A stretch of 64,000 nucleotides of DNA from assembly GCA_937926975.1 (NCBI GenBank), contig CALBCJ010000039.1, positions 37,247 through 101,246 of the forward strand, read 5' to 3'. The notes beneath the pieces were generated by a model, which did not search any database, was not told the origin of the DNA, and worked only from the letters and a program-made list of their open reading frames with translations. Position numbers and translations under genes: made by a program. Source of the DNA: an uncultured Propionibacteriaceae bacterium (GTDB lineage Bacteria > Actinomycetota > Actinomycetes > Propionibacteriales > Propionibacteriaceae). This document shows positions 49,729 to 58,103 of the stretch, piece after piece. Numbering within the stretch: the first letter of the stretch is position 1; each line of letters begins with the position of its first letter.

Positions 49729-51138
49729 ATGGACACGACATCGGCGAATCCAGCCCCCGACGTTGTAGAGCTGTGGACACAGGTTGTGGAAACGCTTGAC
49801 CCCCCGACCCGGGCGCTGCTCGCCAGGTGTCAGCCGCTGATGCTCCACAGCTCCACGGTCATGGTCTCCGCCCCCGACGAGTTCACCCGCGAGCGCATGG
49901 AGAACCGGCTCCGCAGCCGGATCGAGGAGGCTCTCAGCGACGAGCTCGGCGACCAGGTACGGATCGCGGTCACGATCGCGCCGCCCTCCGAGCAGCAGCC
50001 CGAGCTCCCCGTACGGCTGGACGACTCAGACGACACGGAGAGGCAGGACGAGGACAGCGCTCCCAAGACCCGGACCCGCTCGTCGCGCTCCCGCGACCAG
50101 GACCGCCTGAACCCCCGGTACACGCTGGAGACCTTCGTCATCGGCCCCTCCAACCGGTTCGCCCACGCGGCGGCGGTCGCGGTCGCCGAGGCGCCGGGCA
50201 AGTCGTACAACCCGCTCGTGATCTACGGTCCCTCGGGGCTAGGCAAGACCCACCTGCTGCACGCGCTCGGGCACTACGTGCACACGTACCACCAGCACCT
50301 GCGGGTCAAGTACGTCTCCACCGAGGAGATGACCAACGACTTCATCAACGCGATCGCCGACTCCCGTACGGCGCAGTTCCGCCGGATGTACCGCGAGGTC
50401 GACGTCCTGCTGATCGACGACGTCCAGTTCCTGGAGAAGAAGATCCAGACCCAGGAGGAGTTCTTCCACACCTTCAACCACCTCCACAACCTGCAGAAGC
50501 AGATCGTGATGACCTGCGACCGCCCGCCCAAGCACCTGGAGGCGCTGGAGCCGCGGCTGCGGAGCCGGTTCGAGTGGGGGCTGCTGACCGACGTCCACCC
50601 GCCGGACCCCGAGACCCGCAGCGCGATCCTGCGCAAGAAGGCCACGTCGGACGGGCTGACGGTGCCCAACGACGTCCTGGAGTTCATCGCCTCGAAGATC
50701 TCCTCCAACATCCGCGAGCTGGAGGGGGCGCTGATCCGGGTCACCGCGTACGCGTCGCTGAACCAGCAGACCGTCGACCTGGACCTGGCGATGGCGGTCC
50801 TCAAGGACATCATCGCCGAGAGCAGCGAGCACCCGATCACGATCGGGATGATCATCAACGAGACCGCGGGCTACTTCGGCCTCACCGTTGAGGACCTGAC
50901 CGGGCCCGGCCGGGCTCAGAGCGTGGCCCTGGCCCGCCAGATCGCCATGTACCTGTCGCGGGAGTACACCGAGTCGAGCCTGCCGAAGATCGGCCAGGCC
51001 TTCGGTGGCCGCGACCACACCACGGTGATGCACGCCAACCGCAAGATCAAGGAGCTGATCTACCGCGACCGCGACGCCCTGACCAAGGTGAACGAGATCA
51101 CGAACCGGGTGAAGCAGACCGCCCAGCGACGAGCCTGA
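49729..51138 (+). CDS. dnaA: Chromosomal replication initiator DnaA
   Basis: The 469-aa initiator has domain I (VVELWTQVVETLDPPTRALL), an acidic linker at about 85-125 that is short for actinobacteria, the AAA core beginning RYTLETFVIGPSNRFAHAAA, Walker A GPSGLGKT at 167-174, Walker B VLLIDDVQFLEKK, and domain IV with the signature GGRDHTTVMHANRKI. The ATG follows AGGGAGGA. Confidence 0.97.
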   Translation: MDTTSANPAPDVVELWTQVVETLDPPTRALLARCQPLMLHSSTVMVSAPDEFTRERMENRLRSRIEEALSDELGDQVRIAVTIAPPSEQQPELPVRLDDSDDTERQDEDSAPKTRTRSSRSRDQDRLNPRYTLETFVIGPSNRFAHAAAVAVAEAPGKSYNPLVIYGPSGLGKTHLLHALGHYVHTYHQHLRVKYVSTEEMTNDFINAIADSRTAQFRRMYREVDVLLIDDVQFLEKKIQTQEEFFHTFNHLHNLQKQIVMTCDRPPKHLEALEPRLRSRFEWGLLTDVHPPDPETRSAILRKKATSDGLTVPNDVLEFIASKISSNIRELEGALIRVTAYASLNQQTVDLDLAMAVLKDIIAESSEHPITIGMIINETAGYFGLTVEDLTGPGRAQSVALARQIAMYLSREYTESSLPKIGQAFGGRDHTTVMHANRKIKELIYRDRDALTKVNEITNRVKQTAQRRA

Positions 51139-51268
51139 GCCCGAGGGCTGCGGCTCTCGCTGCGGTACGGCACGGGGACCACCCAGCTCTCAGGGGCTGG
51201 TCAGGGGATGGTGAGCAGGGGCCGACGGCCCGGCGCCGGCTGGGGCCCTGCAGCGCGGCCTCGTACGA

Positions 51269-51341
51269 GCACACCTGCGGACCGACCAGGCGGTGGCGGG
51301 GCGGCGCCGCCAGCAGGGCCGGGGGTGAGTCCGCTGCTGTG
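51269..51341. repeat. Dispersed inverted-repeat element, copy 8
   Basis: The left arm GCACACCTGCGGACC and right arm AGTCCGCTGCTGTG are imperfect reverse complements about 44 bases apart. It lies just after dnaA, between the gene and the DnaA boxes. Confidence 0.65.
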
Positions 51342-51428
51342 ACGACGGGAGGGCCCGTACGAGCCGTCGCCGGCCGGTCGCAGCCCTGCGCGGCGGGCGG
51401 CCGAGCCCGCGGGCGAGCCCCGCGAACC

Positions 51429-51617
51429 TATCCACAGCTGTCCACAGATTCCTGTGGATGAAGGGTGAGCTGACCCCCTCGGCCTTGGGATGAGAGTCGC
51501 GCACCGCCAGCTTGTCCTCAGATCCTCCCCGTGTAGCTTTCCACCTCTCCACAGGGACGACACGCGTGTGATTTCCCGCCCACGAGGTCAGACGACCTCT
51601 GTCCACACCATCCACAG
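51429..51617. other. oriC: oriC: DnaA box cluster between dnaA and dnaN
   Basis: At least six boxes are seen: TATCCACAG (51429), TGTCCACAG (51439), reverse CTGTGGATG (51452), TCTCCACAG (51546), TGTCCACAC (51600) and CATCCACAG (51609); TTTCCACC-like at 51538 may be another. The spacing and the dnaA-dnaN location are typical of actinobacterial origins. No long AT-rich unwinding element is obvious. Confidence 0.85.
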
Positions 51618-51644
51618 GCCCTATGACGACGACTGAGGAGAGTC

Positions 51645-51791
51645 ATGAGGAAGAAGTCGCTCAAAGCAGGGAGGCGCTCAGTCTGGGGACAACTCTCTGA
51701 TGAGAACCGTTCTCAGGCCGTGGGCGGTTCGCTTCGGCGGCAGTCCAGCACGGGCACTATGATCGCGAACGACGAGAGGGGTACAGGGTGA
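51645..51791 (+). CDS. Candidate 48-aa leader protein overlapping dnaN
   Basis: The ATG follows GAGGAG by 4 bases and the frame MRKKSLKAGRRSVWGQLSDE runs open to a TGA that overlaps the dnaN GTG (GTGA). The product is basic at the N-terminus and has no membrane helix. The coupling geometry is like that of known gene pairs in this genome. No family is recognised; it could be a real small protein or simply a leader that controls dnaN translation. Confidence 0.4.
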   Translation: MRKKSLKAGRRSVWGQLSDENRSQAVGGSLRRQSSTGTMIANDERGTG

Positions 51792-52945
51792 AGATCCGAC
51801 TCGACAAGGATGTTCTCGCCGAAGCGGTGCAGTGGGCCGCCCGGAGCCTGCCCACGCGACCGAGTGTGCCGATCCTCGCCGGGCTGCTGATCCGCGCGGA
51901 CGCGACGTCGGTCGTGTTCTCCAGCTTCGACTACGAGACCAGCGCCCGGATCAGTGTCGCCGCCGAGGTCACCGAGGGTGGCGTGGCTCTGGTGTCGGGG
52001 CGGCTGCTGGCCGACATCTCTCGCTCGCTGCCGAGCAAGCCGGTGACTCTCAGCGCTGGTGAGTCCCATGTCGAGCTGGTCTGCGGCTCGGCCCGGTTCA
52101 CTCTGCAGACTCTTCCGGTCGACGACTACCCAGAGTTGCCGACGATGCCGGAGGCCACCGGCACCGTACGCGCCGGCGACTTCGCCAAGGCGGTGCAGCA
52201 GGTCGTGGTCGCGGCCGGACGTGACGAGCTGCTGCCCGTGTTCACCGGGATCCGGATGGAGATCTCCGGCGACCGGCTGGACCTGCTCGCCACCGACCGG
52301 TACCGGATGGCGCTCAAGGAGCTCGACTGGAACCCGACCGTGCCGAGCGCGGCCGGCGTCGCCCTCGTGCCGGCTCGGGTGCTGGCCGACGCGGCGAAGT
52401 CGATGACGTCCGGCGACACCGTCACCGTCAGCCTGTCCTCGGCCACCTCGGGTGAGGGGCTGATCGGGCTGGAGGGCGAGGGCCCCGGCGGCAGCCGCCA
52501 GATCACGACCCGCCTTCTGGACGGGGAGTTCCCGCGGGTGCGGCACCTGATGGACATCACCGGCGAGCTGTCGATCCGGCTCAGTACCCAGGACCTGGTC
52601 GCGGCCGTGAAGCGTGTCGGGCTGGTCGCCGAGCGCAACACCTCGCTGCGGATGCTGATCGAGGACTCCTCGGTCACCCTGGAGGCCGCCACCGGTGACC
52701 AGGCCCAGGCGTCGGAGGCGGTCGCGGCCGTCGTCGAGAACGAGGGCGACGAGCTGGCGATCACGACGGCCGGGTTCAACCCGCACTACCTGTCCGATGC
52801 GCTGACTGCGGTCGACTCCCCGTACGTGCACTTCGCGTTCACCGCGCCGGGCAAGCCGTGCCTGGTGACGGGGCTGGAGCAGCTGGACGCCGACCCGGCC
52901 ACCGACTACCGGCATGTGATCATGCTGATGCGGCTCCCCGGCTGA
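51788..52945 (+). CDS. dnaN: DNA polymerase III beta clamp
   Basis: The 385-aa sliding clamp has three repeated domains: MKIRLDKDVLAEAVQWAARS, the middle VVVAAGRDELLPVFTGIRME...LATDRYRMALKEL, and the C-terminal end PCLVTGLEQLDADPATDYRH then VIMLMRLPG. The GTG start overlaps the upstream small ORF. Confidence 0.96.
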   Translation: MKIRLDKDVLAEAVQWAARSLPTRPSVPILAGLLIRADATSVVFSSFDYETSARISVAAEVTEGGVALVSGRLLADISRSLPSKPVTLSAGESHVELVCGSARFTLQTLPVDDYPELPTMPEATGTVRAGDFAKAVQQVVVAAGRDELLPVFTGIRMEISGDRLDLLATDRYRMALKELDWNPTVPSAAGVALVPARVLADAAKSMTSGDTVTVSLSSATSGEGLIGLEGEGPGGSRQITTRLLDGEFPRVRHLMDITGELSIRLSTQDLVAAVKRVGLVAERNTSLRMLIEDSSVTLEAATGDQAQASEAVAAVVENEGDELAITTAGFNPHYLSDALTAVDSPYVHFAFTAPGKPCLVTGLEQLDADPATDYRHVIMLMRLPG

Positions 52946-52982
52946 GCCGGTACCGGGCGGCGAGCCCGCGAGAGGAGGACGC

Positions 52983-54242
52983 ATGTACGTGACGCACCTC
53001 CAGCTCACTGGTTTTCGCTCCTACCAGCAGGTGTCGGTGGCGCTGCGACCAGGGGTGACGGTTCTTGTCGGGCAGAACGGCCAGGGGAAGACGAACCTGG
53101 TTGAGGCGATCGACTACCTGGCCACGCTGGGCTCGCACCGGGTCTCGTCCGATGCCCCGCTGGTACGCGCCGGAGCCAGCCAGGCGACGGTCTCGGCCCG
53201 GGTCCAGGCCGGGCTCGACGACCCTCGGGCGCTGAGCCTGGACCTGGAGATCAACCCGGGCCGGGCGAACCGGGCCCGGCTCAACCGGGCCCCGCTGAAG
53301 CGGCCCCGGGACCTGCTCGGGGCGCTGGTCGTGGTGCTGTTCTCGCCGGAGGACCTGGCGATTGTCAAGGCCGACCCGGCCGGGCGGCGGCGGTTCCTGG
53401 ATGACCTGCTGGTGTCGCGCTGGCCGCGGCTCGCCGGGGTCCGGCAGGACTACGAGCGGGTGCTGAAGCAGCGCAACGTCCTGCTGAAGTCGCTGAGCGG
53501 ACGGTCGCCGTCCCCGGCCGGTGCCGGTGCGGACTCGACGCTGGACGCCTGGAGCGACCACCTGGCGCTGCTCGGCGCGGAGCTGGTCTGTGCCCGGCTG
53601 CAGACCCTGGCTGAGCTGGGGCCGCACCTGGAGCGGCAGTACGCCCAGATTGCTCCGGTGAACAGCTGCGCCAGTGCCCGGTACGAGTCGAGCTCACCGG
53701 TGGAGGCCGGGATGACGAGGGACGACACGGCTCAGCTGCTGCGGGGCCGGATGCAGCAGCGGCGTCGGGAGGAGATCGCCCGCGGGGTGAGCCTGGTCGG
53801 CCCGCACCGTGACGACCTGCACCTGGTGCTGGGGGAGCTGGCGGCGAAGGGGTACGCGAGCCACGGCGAGTCGTGGTCGCTGGCACTGGCGCTGCGGCTG
53901 GCCTCGTACCACCTGCTGCGTGGTGACGGGATCGAGCCGGTCCTGGTGCTCGACGACGTCTTTGCCGAGCTGGACCAGACCCGCCGGCAGCGGCTGGCGG
54001 GCAGTATCGCTGACGCCCAGCAGGTCCTGATCACGGCCGCGGTCGCCGACGACGTCCCGGCCGAGCTCGGCGGGCGCCGGCTGGTGGTCGCCGACGGCCA
54101 GGTCTATGACCCGGCTGACGGTGAGGCCCCTACCGGCACAGCAGCGGACGCTTCAGCAGCGCCGGGGGCCGCACCGGCGGACGGCCCGGGGGGTGGGTCC
54201 GCTCGTACGCTGGAGGATGACCCGGCTGAGGGCATGCCGTGA
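52983..54242 (+). CDS. recF: DNA repair protein RecF
   Basis: The 419-aa SMC-like ATPase loads RecA at gaps. It has Walker A GQNGQGKTNLVEAIDYLATL at 30-49, the signature SHGESWSLALALRL and Walker B VLVLDDVFAELDQTRRQRL. A GGAGG precedes the ATG. The last 40 residues (after QVYDPADGEAPT) are low-complexity Ala/Gly/Asp and are encoded by a copy of the dispersed inverted repeat. Its end overlaps dciA. Confidence 0.93.
   Translation: MYVTHLQLTGFRSYQQVSVALRPGVTVLVGQNGQGKTNLVEAIDYLATLGSHRVSSDAPLVRAGASQATVSARVQAGLDDPRALSLDLEINPGRANRARLNRAPLKRPRDLLGALVVVLFSPEDLAIVKADPAGRRRFLDDLLVSRWPRLAGVRQDYERVLKQRNVLLKSLSGRSPSPAGAGADSTLDAWSDHLALLGAELVCARLQTLAELGPHLERQYAQIAPVNSCASARYESSSPVEAGMTRDDTAQLLRGRMQQRRREEIARGVSLVGPHRDDLHLVLGELAAKGYASHGESWSLALALRLASYHLLRGDGIEPVLVLDDVFAELDQTRRQRLAGSIADAQQVLITAAVADDVPAELGGRRLVVADGQVYDPADGEAPTGTAADASAAPGAAPADGPGGGSARTLEDDPAEGMP
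54136..54209. repeat. Dispersed inverted-repeat element inside the recF 3' end, copy 9
   Basis: The left arm GCACAGCAGCGGAC matches the family consensus. The right arm GGTCCGCT is followed by a divergent CGTACG. The element is read through in frame as the C-terminal extension of RecF. Confidence 0.6.
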
Positions 54243-54832
54243 CCGGCCCGGGCAGCCCGGTGCCGCCGGAGCCGGCCGACTCTTCAGAGCCTGTCGTTCC
54301 TGGTCAGGACGGGATCGCGGGTGAGCCGGACCTGGTGGACCCGCTTGTCCGGGACCACGACCCCACGGGGACCGAGCTGGCAAGCCGGGTGGCCCGGATG
54401 GCGCGCGGCTCCCGCCGCCCCCGGCGGCGCCCGGGACCGGGACGGCTGGCGACCTTCTCCGGGGCCGGCGACGACCCCCGCGACCCGAAGCGGGCCGGGG
54501 ACCTGCTGCGCCAGCTGATCGAGTCCCAGGGCTGGGAGGTGGAGGTCAGCGTCCATGCGGTGGCCGGGCGCTGGGAGCAGGTCGTCGGTGCCGAGGTGGC
54601 CCGCCACTGCCGGCCCGAGGCCTTCGAGAACGGGGTGCTCACGGTCCGTACCGACACCACCGCCTGGGCGGTCCAGCTGCGGCACCTGGCGGCCCAGATC
54701 CTGGCCCGGGTGAACCAGGCGGTCGGGGACGGTGCCATCAGCCGGGTCGACTTCCGCGGCCCCGAGGCACCGCAGCGGCGGACCGGGCGGCTGCGGGTCA
54801 AGGGCGACGGCCCCCGCGACACCTGGGGCTGA
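54239..54832 (+). CDS. dciA: DciA-like helicase-associated protein (DUF721)
   Basis: The 197-aa protein has an N-terminal disordered part and a DUF721 domain: RRPGPGRLATFSGAGDDPRD, LLRQLIESQGWEVEVSVHAV, RWEQVVGAEVARHCRPEAFE, and VQLRHLAAQILARVNQAVGD. DciA is the replicative-helicase operator of bacteria lacking DnaC. The GTG start overlaps the recF stop. Confidence 0.9.
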   Translation: MTGPGSPVPPEPADSSEPVVPGQDGIAGEPDLVDPLVRDHDPTGTELASRVARMARGSRRPRRRPGPGRLATFSGAGDDPRDPKRAGDLLRQLIESQGWEVEVSVHAVAGRWEQVVGAEVARHCRPEAFENGVLTVRTDTTAWAVQLRHLAAQILARVNQAVGDGAISRVDFRGPEAPQRRTGRLRVKGDGPRDTWG

Positions 54833-54863
54833 CCAGGCCGAGCGCCTCGCAGACCGGGGTTAT

Positions 54864-54909
54864 AGCGGAGCGGCCGAGCCGGCGCGGAGGCGCCGGCGGT
54901 CAAGCACAG
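54864..54909 (+). terminator. Hairpin 3'-end motif after dciA, family copy
   Basis: AGCGGAGCGGCCGAG leads into an 8-bp perfect stem GCCGGCGC/GCGCCGGC with loop GGAG (54878-54897), followed by GGCGGTCAAGCACAG. It is the likely terminator of dnaN-recF-dciA. Confidence 0.6.
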
Positions 54910-54911
54910 CC

Positions 54912-54917
54912 TAGACT
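54912..54917 (+). promoter_or_regulatory. -10 element of a leaderless promoter
   Basis: TAGACT ends 8 bases before the next ATG, and no ribosome site is present, which fits leaderless transcription. Confidence 0.4.
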
Positions 54918-54925
54918 CTGGCGCC

Positions 54926-56230
54926 ATGCGGGCATCCAGGCAGTGGGCTGGGCACGTCTGCGCCCTTCTGGGTGAGACCACCAGCACCTGGTGGGCCTGC
55001 CTGCCCCGGCTGCTGACGATTCAGCTCGTCACCACCACCGGGTCCCAGCTGCTGAGGCTGCTGGCCGCCGTGGTCAGCCCGTACCAGGCCTGGGTGGCGA
55101 TCTTCCTGATCGCCGTCGGCTTCGTGGTCCTGCTGTCGGGGCTGGTGATCTCGCTGCGGATTGTGGGCGACCACCTGAAGTTCAACGAGACCGTTGCGGA
55201 CTCGGGGCCCAGTCCGCGGATGAGCCAGCTGCTGTCGGTCACCCTGCTTCCCTTCCTCGGGATCTACGCCTCCCTTGGGGTGGTGGAGTCGGCAGCCAAG
55301 GAGGTGACGATCCTCGGGTCCTTCCTGCACGGGCTGGGCACGTCGACCCTGGCCGCTCTGGATCCCCGCACCCAGCGCCAGTACCTGGTGGTGGCCGCGG
55401 TCGTGATCGGGGCGTACCTGGTGCGGCGGCTGGTCGACCTGGTCCACGACCGGACCGGGATCCGGGCCCTGGGCCTGGTCGCGGCCCTCGTGGAGGCCTT
55501 CTTTATGCTCTCGCTGCTGGTGGCGGGGATGCGACTGGTACGTACCGGGCTGGCGTGGCTCGCCAGCCGCCACCTGATGGACTGGCTGGCCGAGACCGGG
55601 CAGGCCCTCGCCGCCCCGTTCCGGCTGCTGAAGATCGACCTGCCCGAGGTCGTCGACCTGGTCTGGGCGTGGATCCAGACGACCGGCTGGCCGGCGGTCT
55701 CCCAGACCTTCGCGGAGCCCGTGCTGTGGCTGGCGATCACCGCCCTGGTCACCGGTTCTGGGGTGCTGTCCATCGCTGACCTGTGGCGGCACTCCGAGAC
55801 CCCCGACCTGCTTAGTGGGTCCGAGCGCCGCAGTGCCCGCCGCCTGGCGCACCGGATGCGGACCTCGTCGCGGCTGCGCAGCGGCTGGCTCACCTTCCAG
55901 GAGACCTTCCTGGGTGACATCGACGACAAGTACCTGCCGACCTGGCAGTCGCTGCGGCTGACCCTGCGGGTCGGGCTGACCTTCCTCGGGGCGTACCTGC
56001 TGGTCTTCACCATGATGACGGTGAGCGTTCAGCTGGTGGTGTACGGGATCAAGGTGCTGATCGGAGGGGGTTCGACCGTGTTCTGGGGGGCCTTCGTCCC
56101 GGTCCTCGACCTGATCGAGCGGCTGCTGCTGGAACCAGTTCGCGTCTCGCTGCTGGTCGTGGCCTTCCGCCGGGCCAGCACCTGGTCGGTCCCTGAGCCC
56201 AGCCGGGCCCTCCCGGAGGTGGCCCCGTGA
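54926..56230 (+). CDS. Polytopic membrane protein of an unknown four-gene module
   Basis: The 434-aa protein has about seven to eight hydrophobic segments (VAIFLIAVGFVVLLSGLVIS; LLSVTLLPFLGIYASLGVV; LVVAAVVIGAYLVRRLVDLV; LVEAFFMLSLLVAGMRLV; WLAITALVTGSGVLSIADL; LGAYLLVFTMMTVSVQLVVYG; FVPVLDLIERLLLEPVRVSL) and a long loop near 290-345 with Arg-rich helices. No known domain is recognised. The next gene overlaps by 4 bases. It lies between dciA and gyrB, where no such gene is usually found. Confidence 0.72.
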   Translation: MRASRQWAGHVCALLGETTSTWWACLPRLLTIQLVTTTGSQLLRLLAAVVSPYQAWVAIFLIAVGFVVLLSGLVISLRIVGDHLKFNETVADSGPSPRMSQLLSVTLLPFLGIYASLGVVESAAKEVTILGSFLHGLGTSTLAALDPRTQRQYLVVAAVVIGAYLVRRLVDLVHDRTGIRALGLVAALVEAFFMLSLLVAGMRLVRTGLAWLASRHLMDWLAETGQALAAPFRLLKIDLPEVVDLVWAWIQTTGWPAVSQTFAEPVLWLAITALVTGSGVLSIADLWRHSETPDLLSGSERRSARRLAHRMRTSSRLRSGWLTFQETFLGDIDDKYLPTWQSLRLTLRVGLTFLGAYLLVFTMMTVSVQLVVYGIKVLIGGGSTVFWGAFVPVLDLIERLLLEPVRVSLLVVAFRRASTWSVPEPSRALPEVAP

Positions 56231-56814
56231 CCCGGGCGCGTCATGGCCGCAGGGTGCCGTGGGGACCGGTCCTGATGCTCGTCTTCTCGGTCGTGGTCTC
56301 GGGGGCGCTGCTGCAGTTCGACCTGGGCAGCGACCAGGGCACCCGGCGCTACCCGACCGCGATCGGCCAGGTGGGGACCCTCAACAACGGGGAGCGGGTC
56401 GTGGTCCGCTCGTACGAGGTGGCCTCGGCGACCACCAGCGGCACCGGCAAGGTCACCTTGACCACCTCTGACGTGATCCTGGTGGTCCACCTCACCCTTG
56501 AGGTCGACACTCCCGCCGAGGCGCGCGGCTTCGCGGTGCTGCTCAGCTCCGGGGACCGGCGCCACCGGGGTGCCAGCACTCTCGGGAAGCTGCCCCAGCC
56601 GGGCTTCCGGAAGGTCACCACCGCGGTGTTTGAGATCCCGGCCGAGGACCTGGCTGGCGCCACCGTCGAGCTGACGACCTTCGACCTCTTCCGCTTCTGG
56701 GACCGCAAGGTGGTGGTGGACCTGGACATCTCCGACCAGCAGGCCCAGGAGCTGGCTGCCTACGCCCGTACCCGTGTGGTCCAGGTCGAGGACGACCGGG
56801 AGGAGCTGCAGTGA
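56227..56814 (+). CDS. Single-pass membrane protein with outer beta-rich domain, module gene 2
   Basis: The 195-aa protein has one N-terminal helix (GPVLMLVFSVVVSGALLQF) and an outside domain: AIGQVGTLNNGERVVVRSYE, DVILVVHLTLEVDTPAEARG, FRKVTTAVFEIPAEDLAG. The layout resembles DUF4352-type beta domains that read like Ig-fold extracytoplasmic modules; the match is only structural guesswork. Its start is inside the end of the membrane gene and its stop overlaps the next start. Confidence 0.68.
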   Translation: MTRARHGRRVPWGPVLMLVFSVVVSGALLQFDLGSDQGTRRYPTAIGQVGTLNNGERVVVRSYEVASATTSGTGKVTLTTSDVILVVHLTLEVDTPAEARGFAVLLSSGDRRHRGASTLGKLPQPGFRKVTTAVFEIPAEDLAGATVELTTFDLFRFWDRKVVVDLDISDQQAQELAAYARTRVVQVEDDREELQ

Positions 56815-57308
56815 GCCGCTCCAGCAGCCGGGACTGGCTGGTCACCCTGGCGACGTCGCTGGTGGTGGCGGCGGTGATGGTGGTCTGGTTCAGCTGGCTG
56901 TACGCCCGTTCCACGCCCCGGTTCGAGCAGCTGCCGCCCGGGGAGGCCGCCCAGACCCCCAGCCTGGAGCTGCGGGTGGTCTCGATCAGCCAGAGTGACA
57001 CGTACTTCAACGGCGGCAAGGTGGTTGAGGCCGGGGCCGGGGTCCGTGCCGTCCAGGTGGTGGCCGAGGTCCTGCCCCTCACCGACCAGGTCGCCTGCTC
57101 CCAGCTGTGGCTGATCGGCTCTCAGGGCCGGCGGTGGGCCCCGGTGCGGCACCTGGACTGCAGCCGCCTGGTGGTGGGTGAGGCCAGGCAGGTGGTGCTG
57201 CTGTACGTGCTGCCCGAGCGGGACCTGGCCACGGTGAGTGGGCTGGCCGAGGTGCCCGGTCGCCAGCTGAGGCGTGCCCAGGTGGTCAGTCCCGCGGCAC
57301 GACCGTGA
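56811..57308 (+). CDS. Single-pass membrane protein, module gene 3
   Basis: The 165-aa protein has one N-terminal helix (LVTLATSLVVAAVMVVWFSW) and an outside domain with LELRVVSISQSDTYFNGGKV, GVRAVQVVAEVLPLTDQVAC and HLDCSRLVVGEARQVVLLYV. It contains two cysteines (in VACSQ and LDCSR) that could form a disulphide. It is coupled to gene 2 by an ATGA, and its 3' end overlaps the converging gene 4 by 23 bases. Confidence 0.68.
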   Translation: MSRSSSRDWLVTLATSLVVAAVMVVWFSWLYARSTPRFEQLPPGEAAQTPSLELRVVSISQSDTYFNGGKVVEAGAGVRAVQVVAEVLPLTDQVACSQLWLIGSQGRRWAPVRHLDCSRLVVGEARQVVLLYVLPERDLATVSGLAEVPGRQLRRAQVVSPAARP

Positions 57309-57903
57309 GAGGCAGCAGGTAGGTCCAGCCGGGAGCCCAGGTCCGCAGCCACACCTCGTCGCCGGTCTGGACCAGGGCGGCATCGGTCCGCTCCACGGGC
57401 TCGACCTGCAGGGCGAGCGACCCGCTGAACTCGGTCTCGATCGGAAGCGTGCCCTTGACGAAGCAGGTCCTGGCCCGCAGTCCCGGGTTCGGAAGGGTCC
57501 CGTCGAAGCGGACCTGCTTCGCGCTCTTTCGGTCCAGCGGGTTGGCGACCACGAGGCTCCGCTCACCCAGGTTGTCTCCCGGGACCGGCTCAGAGGACAC
57601 GTTGCGGCAGGTGGCCTCGATCGTGACCTGGTAGTGGTCGGCCTTGGGGGTGGCGAGTGCCCGGTACGGGGTGAGCTCGAGAACCTCGCCCAGCACCACC
57701 GGCTGCCCGGGGCCGATCTCGGTGTAGTGGCCCGACCGGATGTCGAAGCCTCCGAGCGCCCGGATACCGCCGACCAGCAGCGTGAGCACGGCGACCGGCA
57801 GGGCCAGGCGGACCCAGCCGGGGACCTGCCGAGGCCGGGGAGCCGGCCAGTCCTGGTGAAGGGTCAGGTCCCGAGTGATCTCCAGGGACGTTGGGCGGGC
57901 CAC
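57286..57903 (-). CDS. Single-pass membrane protein, module gene 4 (convergent)
   Basis: The 205-aa protein has about 28 cytoplasmic residues, one helix (RLALPVAVLTLLVGGIRALG) and an outer domain: EIGPGQPVVLGEVLELTPYR, ADHYQVTIEATCRNVSSEPV, RSLVVANPLDRKSAKQVRFD. Like genes 2 and 3 it is a short-tailed protein with one helix and a beta-rich domain of similar length. The two cysteines in TCRN and RTCFV suggest a disulphide. It converges on gene 3. Confidence 0.66.
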   Translation of the reverse strand: MARPTSLEITRDLTLHQDWPAPRPRQVPGWVRLALPVAVLTLLVGGIRALGGFDIRSGHYTEIGPGQPVVLGEVLELTPYRALATPKADHYQVTIEATCRNVSSEPVPGDNLGERSLVVANPLDRKSAKQVRFDGTLPNPGLRARTCFVKGTLPIETEFSGSLALQVEPVERTDAALVQTGDEVWLRTWAPGWTYLLPLTVVPRD

Positions 57904-57926
57904 GTCACGACTCTATCCCGGGCCCG

Positions 57927-58076
57927 GGCTCCCCTGGGGCGCCCGGGGTGGCGACGCCGGATTCGGTATCAGTTCCCCACCGGTGCTGGCGCTCCGGTGC
58001 GCCCGGGGTGGCGCGGCTACCAGGCGTTGTGGTTCGCCCGCTCCCGGGGCTCCCCCGGTGCGCCGGGGTGGTGCCC
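57927..58076. CRISPR. Three degenerate CRISPR-like repeats, 60-bp period
   Basis: Units at 57927-57956, 57988-58016 and 58048-58076 share the core GTGCGCCCGGGGTGG or a close variant, whose start recurs exactly every 60 bases. Each unit has a short stem (CCCCGG/CCGGGG in unit 3) and lengths of 29-30 bp, with two unrelated 31-base spacers between. This resembles type I-E arrays. Repeat identity is imperfect and no cas genes or leader are seen, so it may be a remnant or a coincidence. Confidence 0.35.
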
Positions 58077-58103
58077 ACGGTCGCTGTCGGCAGGGCGCGG
58101 GCG

